From the NCBI GenBank assembly GCA_004352715.1, contig SCFE01000062.1, positions 1,294,614 through 1,358,613 of the forward strand: 64,000 bases of DNA, given 5' to 3'. This DNA is from Hofstenia miamia (taxonomy: Eukaryota > Xenacoelomorpha > Acoela). Below are positions 23,764-33,964 of the stretch, in pieces. The position numbers and the translations under genes were made by a program. Below the pieces are notes generated by a model, which was not told where the DNA came from, did no database searches, and was given only the letters and a program-made list of their open reading frames with translations. Numbering within the stretch: position 1 is the stretch's first letter; every line of letters starts with the position of its first letter.

Positions 23764-24828
23764 GTTATGGATATTAATATGGGTTTTTCTCAACTCTGGC
23801 TTAGCTAGCTATTAATCATTTGTGATTAGCATAGAGTAACAAACTCAAAAAAGGTTTTATAGCTCAGCATAAGGAATTATTTACATCTACTTTAGATCTG
23901 AATTAAAACCATTAATAGACTGTATGGATGTTTGTATTACATTTAGGTTTAGGATAGGAAGATGCTCTGATAGCCATTCATTATATTCTATATATTTTTT
24001 TCGAAACAGCTAGTGTCAATCCTTACTTGATTACTTATCAAAACTACATTGTTATCCTTAAACACAAATGGGTTAAGTCAAATTGTGTCACAAATATTAG
24101 TAGCACCAATCCTTAGGGAACATCTAATTACTGTCTGTGAGTTGAGCAATTGGCAATTCATCTTGGAAGCTGTGGAAGAGATTATCTGATGATAAGGAGA
24201 TCAGCATCAAGCAGATGCAGACTGTGAAGATTGGTAATTGACCAATGTGGAGTTACCCAAATATTAATAGTGAGATTAGAAGTTAAATACAGTTAAATTA
24301 ATATTCAAATTCATATCAATGTACATGTTGTTAGAAACCAATATAATTAAATGTCAGATCTCTTCACGCCAATTGAGTGAGGTACCAAATTTACAGAATT
24401 GCTAAGTGCTAAAAAGGCCTGGACCTGGAAAAAGATGCTACAATAGATGTTGAATGTATTGCAGCAAAATTTATGTGAAATCCTCAACCATCAATTGTTT
24501 GCATTTTATTCTTTTTAAGTAGCTGTCATAAACTTCATTCATTTCAAAATAGAGTTTATCTGCAGTAACATTAATCTAAACTATTAATACACAATCATAC
24601 ATGTATGCATATATTTATGTTCAGGTTAATGTTCACTTAACTGCTTAACTGCAACTTTTTAGATTCTCACCTCATGACTGTGAAGGGCTGCTTGCATATA
24701 AAGCATCATGTTAAAGTGGTGCACATTACAATGAATAATTGAACACTTTTGTTAGTTGTCCTAATCACAATGTAGTAAAATACATGTTAAGCATTCTTTA
24801 CCATATTCATAAGAAACTACAACAAATT
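23764..24828. other. Spacer, possible LTR remains not identified
   Basis: No coding-like frame. It could contain the 3' LTR of the Gypsy relic, but I could not find a matching copy upstream. Confidence 0.3.
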
Positions 24829-24836
24829 AACCATTA

Positions 24837-25962
24837 GTAGTAGAAGAGGAGTCCATTTCATCCCACTTTTTTCTGATTGGTCGAGAGGTGGGGTCCATTT
24901 CATCCCACTTTTTTGTGATTGGTCGAGAGGGGTGGCCTTTGACTTGAGACGCCGTGGATATTGCCGGGGGGTGTTTTACTGACGTCATGGATGTAATTTT
25001 ACTAGTTTTTGTGTTATTTATGTGACCTAATTTAGTTTGCATTTTTTTACTTTTTACTTTCCCACATTTACTTACTTACTTTTCAGTTTTACTTTCCCAC
25101 ATTTATATACTTTTACATGGGTTTTCTACTTTATACACTTTTTTCTCTTTATATGCTTTATCACTTTTTACACATTTATATACTTTTACGTGGTTTGTCT
25201 TTTTTATACATGACATTGGAAATACCGCATTAATTTAGTTTATATATTTATTTTACATACTTGTTTAAAAAAGTGGGANAAAGTCGATAAAAGATGCATC
25301 AGTCAGCAAATGTGTACAACCCAAAAAAATCAAATAAAGCAAAATAGGTGCAAAGAAAAGATAGCCGTATAAAAGTTGGTAAAAGATGTAATAATCTGCA
25401 AACGTGTATAATTATATTTGAAATCTATGTATATCTATAAATTATATTAATAAATAACATTACATGTATGTAAAGTATATAAATGTGTAAAAAGTGATAA
25501 AGCATATAAAGAGAAAAAAGTGTATAAAGTAGAAAACCCATGTAAAAGTATATAAATGTGTAAAAAGTGAGAAAGCATATAAAGAGAAAAAAGTGTATAA
25601 AGTAGAAAACACAAAAAAGTATATAAATGTGGGAAGGTAAAACTAAAAAGTAAGTAAGTAAATGTGGGAAAGTAAAACTGAAAAGTAAGTAAGTAAATGT
25701 GGGAAAGTAAAACTGAAAAGTAAGTAAGTAAATGTGGGAAAGTAAAAAGTAAAAAAATGCAAACTAAATTAGGTCACATAAATAACACAAAAACTAGTAA
25801 AAGTACATCCATGACGTCAGTAAAACACCCCCCGGCAATATCCACGGCGTCTCAGGTAAAAGGCCACCCCTCTCGACCAATCACAAAAAAGTGGGATGAA
25901 ATGGACCCCACCTCTCGACCAATCAGAAAAAAGTGGGATGAAATGGAACCCCCTTCTACTAC
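24837..25962. mobile_element. Foldback DNA element with promoter-like motifs in both arms
   Basis: The outer parts (about 24837-25120 and 25660-25962) are inverted copies with few mismatches, ending in GTAGTAGAAG. The flanks AACCATTA (24829-24836) and TACCATTA (25963-25970) look like an 8-bp target duplication with one mismatch. Each arm has two direct copies of a roughly 37-bp unit (TCATCCCACTTTTTT, then TGATTGGTCGAGAGG), each with an inverted CCAAT box, and one palindromic TGACGTCA (24980-24987 and 25812-25819). Inner parts are built of repeated GTGGGAAAGTAAAA, AAGTAAGTAAGT and TATATAAATGTG phrases. No transposase is present; an N at 25279 marks a join near the centre. Similar predicted peptides in the two arms arise from the inverted repeat and are not a gene. 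Confidence 0.75.
25279..25279. other. Single-N assembly join inside the foldback element
   Basis: One undetermined base near the centre of the inverted repeat, so the spacing and centre of the element are not certain. Confidence 0.95.
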
Positions 25963-25970
25963 TACCATTA

Positions 25971-26857
25971 CACTGAGGTAGAGGAAAATCTCATAACTTA
26001 TTAACTTTGTATTAAATATAATATAAACATAATTGATTAGTAATAATTGATCTCTCATTGCATTTTGGTAATTTGGATGTGGATTGCTACAGATAATTAA
26101 ATTATAATTAGTTAGTTTTGACATCCACATTTGCATCTTAATTAGTCACTCTTCATAGGAAATATTTAACTGCAACAAAGTTGTTTTAATCAATAGAGTC
26201 CATTTAAGTTAAACTTTAAAACATAAGAGAATCAATTGTCCATCAGTTTCTTAGCTCTTTGATTTCTGAGTTGATCTTATAAACACCTTAGGTATTACTT
26301 GGTGAAGCCACACCACAATTGCGATAAATAATATTAACTAATCATACACATTGTGATAATCTGTTTGTAAAGTAACTACAAGAAAACAACTACTCTTCAC
26401 TAAGAATTTATAGATATGGAATTGTGTCAACATCATCATTGTTTCTTCAATAACAATTTATTAAAAAAATCACTTTCAAGTCTACCACTTAATTTCTGAT
26501 CAATTAGACAATCAACATAAATTCAAATTATTTTAATAATTCAATTTGGTCAAAAGTCAAGTGTTTAACTTTCAGCCAAATAATTTTATACCAAATTGTG
26601 GGTGACATGCATTAACAAAATTGATAATAAATCTACAACTAAAAATTTCTAAATATTTTAGATTTCTTTAAATTTCGCAGTGACAAAAAATATTTGGAGT
26701 ATCTTATCGAAGCATTATAGGGTAGCTAATGTATACTAACAATGCGAAGTAATAACTGACTCAAGAAATGCATTAAATTAGCATGACAGCCAAACGCGCT
26801 TAGGGGTGGCATCTTGCCCCGCTCTACTCTACTCATTAATTAAGATGGCCATGAGCA
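25971..26857. other. AT-rich spacer
   Basis: Nothing was recognised up to a short GC-rich hairpin (GGGGTGGCATCTTGCCCC) near 26803-26820, which lies close to the structured element that follows. Confidence 0.35.
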
Positions 26858-26962
26858 GCTAAACTTAGTACAGAGTTGAGGGGGGTTGCGTAGTGGGATA
26901 TTCCCAAAAGGAGGTCTCGGGAGTCCAGACCCTACGCAAGCCTGTTCCTCTCTGTGTTTAGC
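26858..26962. other. GC-rich nested-hairpin element (candidate structured RNA or miniature transposon)
   Basis: Nested complementary segments fold without conflict. The outer pair is GCTAAAC (26858-26864) / GTTTAGC (26956-26962). Next is ACAGAG (26870-26875) / CTCTGT (26950-26955), then TTGCGTAG (26885-26892) / CTACGCAA (26931-26938). Inside are two small hairpins, TGGGA-TAT-TCCCA (26893-26905) and GGTCT-AGACC (26912-26930). These sit flush on both sides of the 8-bp stem and form a three-way junction. It is a GC-rich island in AT-rich DNA. No tRNA, snRNA or known ribozyme core was recognised, and I cannot tell the transcribed strand. A palindromic miniature element is the main alternative. 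Confidence 0.45.
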
Positions 26963-27260
26963 TTGAGTCAGTGATGTTCATTTTATGCATTTGATGACTG
27001 CTAGCTTGTACTGCTTTTGAGAGTAATTGCCACGTATATTCTCATGCCTCCATTCCTACGCAGTTGCACGTTGACAACTCTAGATGCTGCGTCTTCTCGA
27101 TCTTTAGTAACTATTACATTGTTTTGCTTAAAGTGCTAATGCTGTTAATCTACGCTAATTACGTTCTTAATTCTGGTGCATAGATACTAAGCCTTCAGCC
27201 TGCTATAACTCTATTGTTTATTATATTTACTCTACGGTTATACTAACCCTGATGATGCTA
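26963..27260. other. Spacer
   Basis: Nothing recognised between the structured element and the microsatellite. Confidence 0.35.
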
Positions 27261-27275
27261 GAATATATATATATA

Positions 27276-27310
<35 letters not shown>

Positions 27311-27502
27311 NNNNNNNNNNNNNNNNNNNNNNNNNNNNNNNNNNNNNNNNNNNNNNNNNNNNNNNNNNNNNNNNNNNNNNNNNNNNNNNNNNNNNNNNNN
27401 NNNNNNNNNNNNNNNNNNNNNNNNNNNNNNNNNNNNNNNNNNNNNNNNNNNNNNNNNNNNNNNNNNNNNNNNNNNNNNNNNNNNNNNNNNTATGTATATT
27501 TA
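27261..27502. repeat. (TA)n microsatellite containing a 180-N gap
   Basis: TA repeats at 27261-27310 run into a gap at 27311-27490, and TA-rich sequence resumes after it. Confidence 0.92.
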
Positions 27503-27662
27503 TTTAACTGATCATAGGGGGAACGAAAAATTGACCTTAAAAAGTATTTTGACGCCAAACAATTGACATAATCAGTTACTCCTATTGACCTAACATTGAC
27601 GTAAAAACAGTGATTGAAAAGAAAATGACTCAAAAATTCAATTTTAAGAGCACTAAAATTTA

Positions 27663-28500
27663 AATGCATACATTAGATATAACGTAAAAGTTATTGTTTT
27701 CATCGGCAAAATGTCTGTACTTTGTAAATATTGCTCTTAATTTTGAGAAAGATCATTCAATGAAGGCATCTGATGCAGGCGCACGTTGAAGCAAAACAAA
27801 ATCGAGGGACTCATTTTTCCAGAACTTTTCAAAATAACTCCAAGGTCTTTCATCTTTAGAAGTCTATCTTCTAGGTAAGAATTGATGTCTTTCATTTCTT
27901 CTCCCAAAGATTGAATAAAGGTCTCAATTTTAGCGTAGCCATTTATTTGAGTACATTCTTGGGTTTCAAGTTCAGGAATCAGAGATGGGAAAGATTTAAA
28001 GTTTCTATACACCGAGGCAAGTTCTTGCTCAACGCCAGGCTTTGAAACCGCATGAGCTATGGCCCATGTAATCATACACACTTCGCCCTCAAATTCGAGT
28101 ACAATATCTTTTACCTTTACCCAATTTTCCGAATTCCAACATGCAGTCTGCATCCAAGTACCTCATCGGGTCAAAACGGGCTCGGGCGGTACGCTAATAC
28201 CTCCCACAGTAAATAAAGCGACCCTTGTTATATTTTTTAAAGTAGCAGTTTTGATACTTGAAATAATGTCGTTAATGGCCTCAAATTTACTTTTCACCAA
28301 CATAGCGGCATTATGAAGTAAATGGCAGACAAGTTAGATGATGGAACGAAGGATGCATAGGGTGCAGTAAATTCCCACATTCCTTCATGTATGCGGCGGC
28401 ATCCGAAATTATATTAATTGAGAAATGAGGTTGTTTTTCATTAATAATTAGAAAAACCAAATGCCATAAAAGTCATATTTTCTTCTGTTGGCCTATTTTG
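27663..28500 (-). pseudogene. hAT-superfamily transposase pseudogene
   Basis: On the minus strand, pieces follow the order of a hAT transposase: SDAAAYMKECG and HHLTC (near 28420-28330), VPPEPVLTR-GTWMQTA (near 28180-28140), and the open stretch 28153-27737 with NSENWVKVKDIV and an all-helical middle. The C-terminal dimerisation block follows near 27775-27670 (ASDAFIE-SFSKLRAIF, then YRHF). It is interrupted by a TGA where Trp is expected in the LTRWGTW-like box (28163-28165), a TGA where Arg is expected in the ER-FS box (27753-27755), and frameshifts. Both stops fit C-to-T type changes. A short GACCC repeat near 28790 could be a remnant of its 5' end. Not functional. Confidence 0.82.
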
Positions 28501-29455
28501 CAATCAGCTTAAAATTAGATATTTTTCAGAACTGGAGTCCAGTTAAATAGGAAGTTATAAAGTCATAAATAGTCCTATTTTTGTTTTGAAAAATACGGTA
28601 AGATTTGTAGCTGGAATGTCATTAAAGTAATATTTTGGCTTAGTTTGATTACAATAAAGAAAAAACTTAAAAATTAATGCTGGTTTGTGACTGCTTTAAA
28701 TAATTTGACCTAAAATATATATATTCATTCAATTTCAATTAATGTACTTCCTGGCATAACCATCGAGAAGTCTAATTGCTAACTAATTGTTGACCCGACC
28801 CGACCCGACCCACTGGTCGAAGAGTTTCTAGAACTGGCCATGTATGCTGGCAGCTGAAAAAATATTAAAAGAACTATATAATATATTATTATTTCATGGA
28901 CTTTGCAAGGGATACGTGCTGCAGAATTGCACCATGCGTAATCAGGCAAAATACATGAGGGTTGAAAATCTAATTGCTTCAATTAAGGCTATTATCATGA
29001 AAAATCAAAGTTGTGCCGTACATTTGAAATTTTAAATTTATGAGATTTCAAACTAGTCTTATATTTTAAATTTTGTAAAAGTGCAGTAAAAGAAAAAAAT
29101 TGTAAATTTCCTTTCTAAAAACAATGTTTCATCTTTTAGCGCAGTAAGGTTATTTATTAATTCTGTTTTTAAACTTTGTAAAATTAGCCTTTGTTTCTAG
29201 TTAAAGAAGAGCTCCTTATTGCTGAAATTGAATGACCGCTTTTTATTCAAGTGAAAACAAAAGTGACGAAATGTAATTAAGTTTACTTGTGGGTATTTTA
29301 AAGCAATTCTTCAAGCTGACATCATTGGCCATTTTCTGACAAGTGAAGTAAAAGTAGCAGACATCCTGGGCTGAAAAATTTAATTATAATCAACACTAAA
29401 TATGCCCCATCCGAAATTTATGGCTGGTTGCGCCACTGTCAATGGCTGAGCTGCC
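28501..29455. other. Spacer with a short GACCC repeat
   Basis: Mostly AT-rich. A run of four GACCC units at about 28793-28812 resembles the subterminal arrays of hAT elements seen elsewhere in this window (38280-38325). No gene recognised. Confidence 0.4.
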
Positions 29456-29533
29456 TATAAAGAGGCCGGTCAGATTAACAGTGGAGTATAAGAAAAACAG
29501 TCTGAGGTGCGCAAAAGAGACTAGATCTCTGAG
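29456..29533 (+). promoter_or_regulatory. Candidate TATA promoter and first non-coding exon
   Basis: TATAAAG at 29456-29462 sits in a locally GC-richer block. A transcript starting about 25-30 bases later would run through purine-rich sequence to a good splice donor GAG|GTAAGA at 29533/29534. The next coding-like sequence on this strand is the hAT transposase fragment at 30290, so this could be that element's own first exon. No transcription evidence is available. Confidence 0.4.
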
Positions 29534-30289
29534 GTAAGACTTCAATTCTGTTCATTATTTCATTTTATTGTTGTGATATATTTTGTTGTAAGAAAGTTTT
29601 GTAGCGTATTTGATAGTTGGACAATTATTTTATATTGAAGTGAATAAAATTTGTTCAATTTAACAATAATTTTTAATCACAATGTTGATATTGTAAATTA
29701 GGAGTTTGGTAGGCTTCCAAATATTTTGGTTAAATAATTATAGAATAGAGAGTATTTAAGAGTTGAATTAAACTACCATATTGTGTGAAAATAGTGAGAT
29801 TTAAATTGAATAAATTAAAATTCAGAACTCAGAACTTACATTTTGATAAAGTAATCCGTTGCTGTGGTCAACACGTGCATTGCAAGTGTACGTACAGAGA
29901 GATTTGCTTCTTGTTAGTTGAAATTACAGAATAGTTATTGGAGAAAACTGTCTCAAATCGCCTTGTATTTTCGCACTTGTTTGAAAATAGAAAATACTAC
30001 ATTGGAATAGTTAGTGCTTAGCACAAAATACAAAGGAATTAATAAAACTTAACAGTTGAAACTTTGAAGTTCAATTCTTGTAGTGAGTAGAGAGAATTGG
30101 TTTTTTTCAAGCTTAATGTATAAATTTTTTATTCATCAAATCGAAGTTAAACTAATTTTGATTTGAGCTGGTCCTTTCAAAGGGTTAGAAAGCATTCACC
30201 AGTACAATAGAAGTACTCTAAATTTTCACCTAGCAAACGAAATTATAAATTTTGAAGTCTATAGACACTTTTATTACAATTCTTCAATG

Positions 30290-30595
30290 TTTGAAAGAGT
30301 TGAAATTTCACCAGAAGTTGTTATTACTCACACCCTTGATCTTGGAAATGATACCTGTGAAATAATCGCCTATATCAGGTCACGATTAGAAAATACCGGT
30401 TTCAATGCTATAATGGAAGAACAGGGGATGGAAATTTAATCGGAATTGTATGCCAAGTTACGAAAATTTCAAGCACCATCGGTTGCAGTTGAGAGATGTT
30501 TCTCTGTGTTGAGAAAACTCTTAGCCTATGACAGAATTCTTAGCCACAATAATATATGGAAATTTATGTGCTGTTATTATTATTTAGTGAAGTAG
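30290..30595 (+). pseudogene. hAT transposase C-terminal dimerisation fragment
   Basis: One continuous plus-strand frame, apart from a single in-frame TAA at 30437-30439, ends at TAG 30593-30595. After the TAA it reads ELYAKLRKF, then APSVAVERCFSVLRKLL. This matches the hAT dimerisation signature (P-S-AVER-FS followed by a helix), and then YDRILSHNNI. The upstream part is an acidic helical stretch as in the same family. Its sequence differs from the minus-strand hAT relic at 27.7-28.5 kb, so it represents another family. A TATA motif and splice donor about 0.8 kb upstream could be its promoter exon. The stop suggests it is dead or that the segment is an exon remnant. Confidence 0.75.
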
Positions 30596-31182
30596 ATGCT
30601 TTAAAAAATTGACTTATTACTATGTAAGAGTTTTATATCTTGCTTTCAGTAATAAAAAAACCGTTTTATATTGCTTAAATGGATCATTTTGCAAAATGAA
30701 TAGTCATATTTTAGGGCATAAGAAGAAATTAGGTTCATTTAATAATCTGAGAAATATTATCTTCAATTTCGCGCGTATGAAATTTACTATGTTAATACAT
30801 TATTGAGAAAATGAAATAATAAATTCTGAGGTTTCTTTATCATCTAGAAAAGCATCTACGATCAATCCTTGTCAGGAAGGTTTTCATTCCCACCGCCAAT
30901 TTTTCAATAGAAAAGTGTCCATTTCAAACAGGTTTTATACCGAAATATATTAATCTATAAAACCATCTACAATGATAATTGCTGACTAAGCCTTGTTGTT
31001 TAAATTGCGCTATTTTACTTTGTTGTAAAACATGTAATGAACTTGCCAGTTGAATTATCGCACAACATTTATTTTGAAGCAAATCAATTTAGTTGTCCTC
31101 TGCTTAGTGGTGTGCAATTAAAATGATTCAAATTTCTTGAGATGCATATTTAACTAAATTTCTGTCATATTTTGTCATAAAG
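30596..31182. other. AT-rich spacer
   Basis: Nothing recognised; possibly the 3' remains of the hAT fragment. Confidence 0.3.
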
Positions 31183-31602
31183 ATGACTGAAAATTTTAAG
31201 GAATATTTTTCTCCAAAAGACTTATGGCAATTTTATCAAACCCATATTCCAAGTTTGCTTGATTTTGCATGTAAAATGTTTATGTCATTACCAATTCATC
31301 TAAATATGAAAATCGAAACAGTTTGCAAACGTGCTGAGAAAATAATCAATTGTCCAAATTCAAAATCATTAATAGTTATTAAAATTTAAATGTCGTCGGA
31401 AAACATTGCACTGCAACATTAAAAAAAGCCGCTACAAAATCATACCATTCTCTTCATTCAATTATGTCTAATACAACATCCCATGGTCAACTAAAAAATC
31501 CAAAATGTAAAACCACTCGTCGCATAAAACAATCTACTCCCTTTTGCACTTCAGTTTATAATCAATTATTATCAGCCAATTTCTCATATTATGCTGTTTA
31601 AT
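31183..31602 (+). pseudogene. CR1/Jockey-like retrotransposon RT C-terminus
   Basis: The frame at 31183-31389 reads LWQFYQTHIPSLLDFAC and then IETVCKRAEKIINCP. This is the region after the thumb in CR1/Jockey-type polyproteins, where FY-T-I-S-L-YAC and I-KRA-II boxes are conserved. After a frameshift, sequence to about 31600 gives LKNPKCKTTRRIKQSTPF and VYNQLL, matching the usual C-terminal R-NSF-P-YN ending. An (ATT)n tract follows about 70 bases later, fitting the microsatellite-like 3' tails of CR1-type elements. The copy is severely 5'-truncated, as is common for such insertions. Confidence 0.78.
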
Positions 31603-31631
31603 AATATTTTATTAATTTTCCATTATATAAA

Positions 31632-31672
31632 AATATTATTATTACTATTATTTTTATTATTTTTACTATTAG

Positions 31673-31735
<63 letters not shown>
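31632..31735 (+). repeat. (ATT)n microsatellite
   Basis: Impure ATT-rich sequence from 31632 becomes a pure ATT array at about 31672-31730. Position just after the RT relic suggests it is the 3' tail of that element. Confidence 0.92.
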
Positions 31736-32531
31736 GAATGTTTACATTGTGACTATGCATTACTTTGAAACGGTAGCTCTTAGTGCCATAGGATCCTGTT
31801 TTAATGTAGCTTTAACTTGCTGCTGCCAAATTTTTCAGAAGTTTACATTAGTATTAGAAAAGTTACTTTTGGCAAATAGAAGCACAAACACATCAACAAA
31901 TAAATATCTTATAATTGAAAGCTAATAAATTATATTTTATTTGTCAGATTTGAGAAAGACAATGGCTCAAGCCTTATTATTTAATAAGCATTCTCGAACA
32001 TTTTTGCACTAATTGCTTAAATAATCAATGCAAATCTTATCAAAATACTTTTACATTGTCACACAATAAAATTTTACTCATGGAAAAATTTGTTAAAATT
32101 GATGTGTAATAAACCAATTCTAATTAAACTACATGTGAGGTTTGCTTTGACTTAATGCAAAGCAAATATAATATCGTTTAGCACGTGGATAGTGAACATA
32201 TTGCATAATTTCAATAAGAAGTAGTGTTAGCAAAATTAATTTGCTTAAAGGCTCTTGCTTGAGGTGTTAAATAACTAGAAAACTTCGAACTGCACAAGTA
32301 TACAAAAAGAATATTTTACCTGTACCAATGTGAGAAAATTTGAAAAATCGCACTTCAAAGAAAATGCTTGGTTTGGAAATTGCGCTTAAGTCATAAACTA
32401 TCTACAAACATTACTGATATTTTAATCGTTCATATAAATTTAATGCTCATTATTGCTCAATTATTTCCTTTATATGATTTTGATTACAGATAAATGTGGA
32501 ATTGCTAAAATAATATGGCCAGTGAAATAGT
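31736..32531. other. Spacer and 3' flank of the ART gene
   Basis: No gene. On the minus strand two ATTAAA motifs (32444-32439 and 32426-32421) lie about 90-110 bases past the stop of the following gene and are candidate polyadenylation signals. Confidence 0.4.
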
Positions 32532-33848
32532 CTACTTTATAAGAATGCCATAAGGACGAATTGCTGAAGGAGATTTTGCAACCCAGATGTCTTTGTTTGC
32601 AATGTCAACATTGTTTGGATCAACGCAAACCTGCAGTGCAAAACTATAACCAGCTAATTTTCCAACATAGCCTCGTTCAATAAATTCAATATTTGGTGAA
32701 CAATAAACACCTTTGCCATATGCTGTCCTATTGGCCATGTTAAATCCAGTTTTATAAATATTTGCCATCGCATTTCTATTTTTTTCCTCGGCTGATCCTT
32801 CTGTTGACATATAATTATGAGCACGTCCTGTTCCATGAAACGCTCTGTACCAGTTTTGGTTGTCCAAAAATGGGCACAGCCATTTGTCATTACTGTACTT
32901 CCCAAGGACTCGTAGACCATATCTATGATATCCTCTTGGTTGAGTGTATGTTTGCGTTCTACCTTTTGACCCCACTTGAAATCTACTTGAAGTACTAAAA
33001 TTCTTATCGCCACGCACATCGAAGTCATTTATAGAAATTGCTTCGCAACAAAGAATGTTATGAACCTTAGCATATTTAAATTCATCAATATTTTTTAAAT
33101 TTTCCATGCCTTTCTTCACGTCTGCATTTGTGGCTTCTCCTCTTATAATAACACTTCCATACTTTATTGATGTCAATATAATTTCTTTGGATTCTACACA
33201 AAATAGCTCTGATATTTTTTGTTTTAATAAATCTACATCATGTTTCGACAAATTTTCAACGTTTGTATTAGAGATTTCAAAACTAAGTAGATTATAAAAT
33301 TGAAAATTGAATTGCACCACATTTTTAGTGGGTTTCTGGTCTAATATGTCAGGAAGATGTTCATTACTGATGTATTGCAAGATGCTCTTTTTGCTTGCAT
33401 TATCGAGTTCAGTGAATTTCACATTTTCAGGAATGTCAAATGTTTTCCTGTAATTGGTTTTTTGAATTACTTCTGTTTTCAATTCAGTAAATTTTGTTAA
33501 TTCATAAGATGTAACTTCCTTAACAGCAAGGTCTTTTTCCATTAGAATTTCAACAGTGTCTTCCAGAAGCTTGAATTCTAAGCAATTGTAGTTAATGAAA
33601 AAATCAATGCGTGGAAACATTCGGGTTACGTAGAAAGTCATTCTCCAATTATTTCTAACTTCTGTGTCAATGATGTTTGAAAAGTGCATTTTAAGGTTAT
33701 ACTTTTCAAGGCATTCGTCACAGAAGTATTCTTTCAAAAAGCCTTGTAATATCTCTTGATAATCTTGACGTGCGAGAACATTTGATAAGTCGGAAACTAA
33801 ATTGGGATGAACAAATTTTTGTTTTATTAGACATCCAGTTACTGACAT
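32532..33848 (-). CDS. PARP/ART-fold ADP-ribosyltransferase-like protein, intact
   Basis: An uninterrupted frame gives 438 residues from the ATG at 33848. I chose this start because a strong splice acceptor (TTCTTTTGCACTTTTAG) ends at 33851, two bases before it; the upstream exon would be non-coding. The C-terminal domain (about 325-438) has FHGTG at 337-341, a G-rich helix start, and YGKGVYCSP with Tyr382, ending IRPYGILIK. The H-G-T-G and G-VY boxes supply the His and Tyr of the H-Y-E NAD site. The third position, where polymerising PARPs have Glu, reads KDIWV, so at most mono-ADP-ribosylation is expected. The first 320 residues contain an FCDECLEKYN block and a segment ending SIKYGSVIIRGEAT that I cannot assign. 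No signal peptide or membrane segment, so probably cytosolic or nuclear. Substrate unknown. Confidence 0.82.
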   Translation of the reverse strand: MSVTGCLIKQKFVHPNLVSDLSNVLARQDYQEILQGFLKEYFCDECLEKYNLKMHFSNIIDTEVRNNWRMTFYVTRMFPRIDFFINYNCLEFKLLEDTVEILMEKDLAVKEVTSYELTKFTELKTEVIQKTNYRKTFDIPENVKFTELDNASKKSILQYISNEHLPDILDQKPTKNVVQFNFQFYNLLSFEISNTNVENLSKHDVDLLKQKISELFCVESKEIILTSIKYGSVIIRGEATNADVKKGMENLKNIDEFKYAKVHNILCCEAISINDFDVRGDKNFSTSSRFQVGSKGRTQTYTQPRGYHRYGLRVLGKYSNDKWLCPFLDNQNWYRAFHGTGRAHNYMSTEGSAEEKNRNAMANIYKTGFNMANRTAYGKGVYCSPNIEFIERGYVGKLAGYSFALQVCVDPNNVDIANKDIWVAKSPSAIRPYGILIK

Positions 33849-33929
33849 CTCTAAAAGTGCAAAAGAATGTTTACAAAGGATTGCAACAATCGTGTTCAAA
33901 TATTATTTTACTAAGTAATATTCTAGGAA

Positions 33930-33931
<2 letters not shown>

Positions 33932-33962
<31 letters not shown>
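33932..33962. repeat. (TA)n microsatellite
   Basis: Pure TA array directly at the left edge of the TACCCG-rich element. Confidence 0.95.

Positions 33963-33964
<2 letters not shown>

Noticed and set aside
24827-25981. Two nearly identical 70-codon frames on opposite strands
   Set aside because: They are mirror images produced by the foldback element's inverted arms, made of repeated WDEM-type units from a DNA repeat, not a protein family.
21985-28500. TGA as a sense codon, to explain in-frame TGA in transposon relics
   Set aside because: The intact genes end normally and use TGG for Trp and ordinary Arg codons. The relics also carry TAA/TAG stops and frameshifts, so decay explains them.
32654-33028. 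Second minus-strand frame inside the ART gene
   Set aside because: It is a shadow of the real frame, without family motifs or its own start context.
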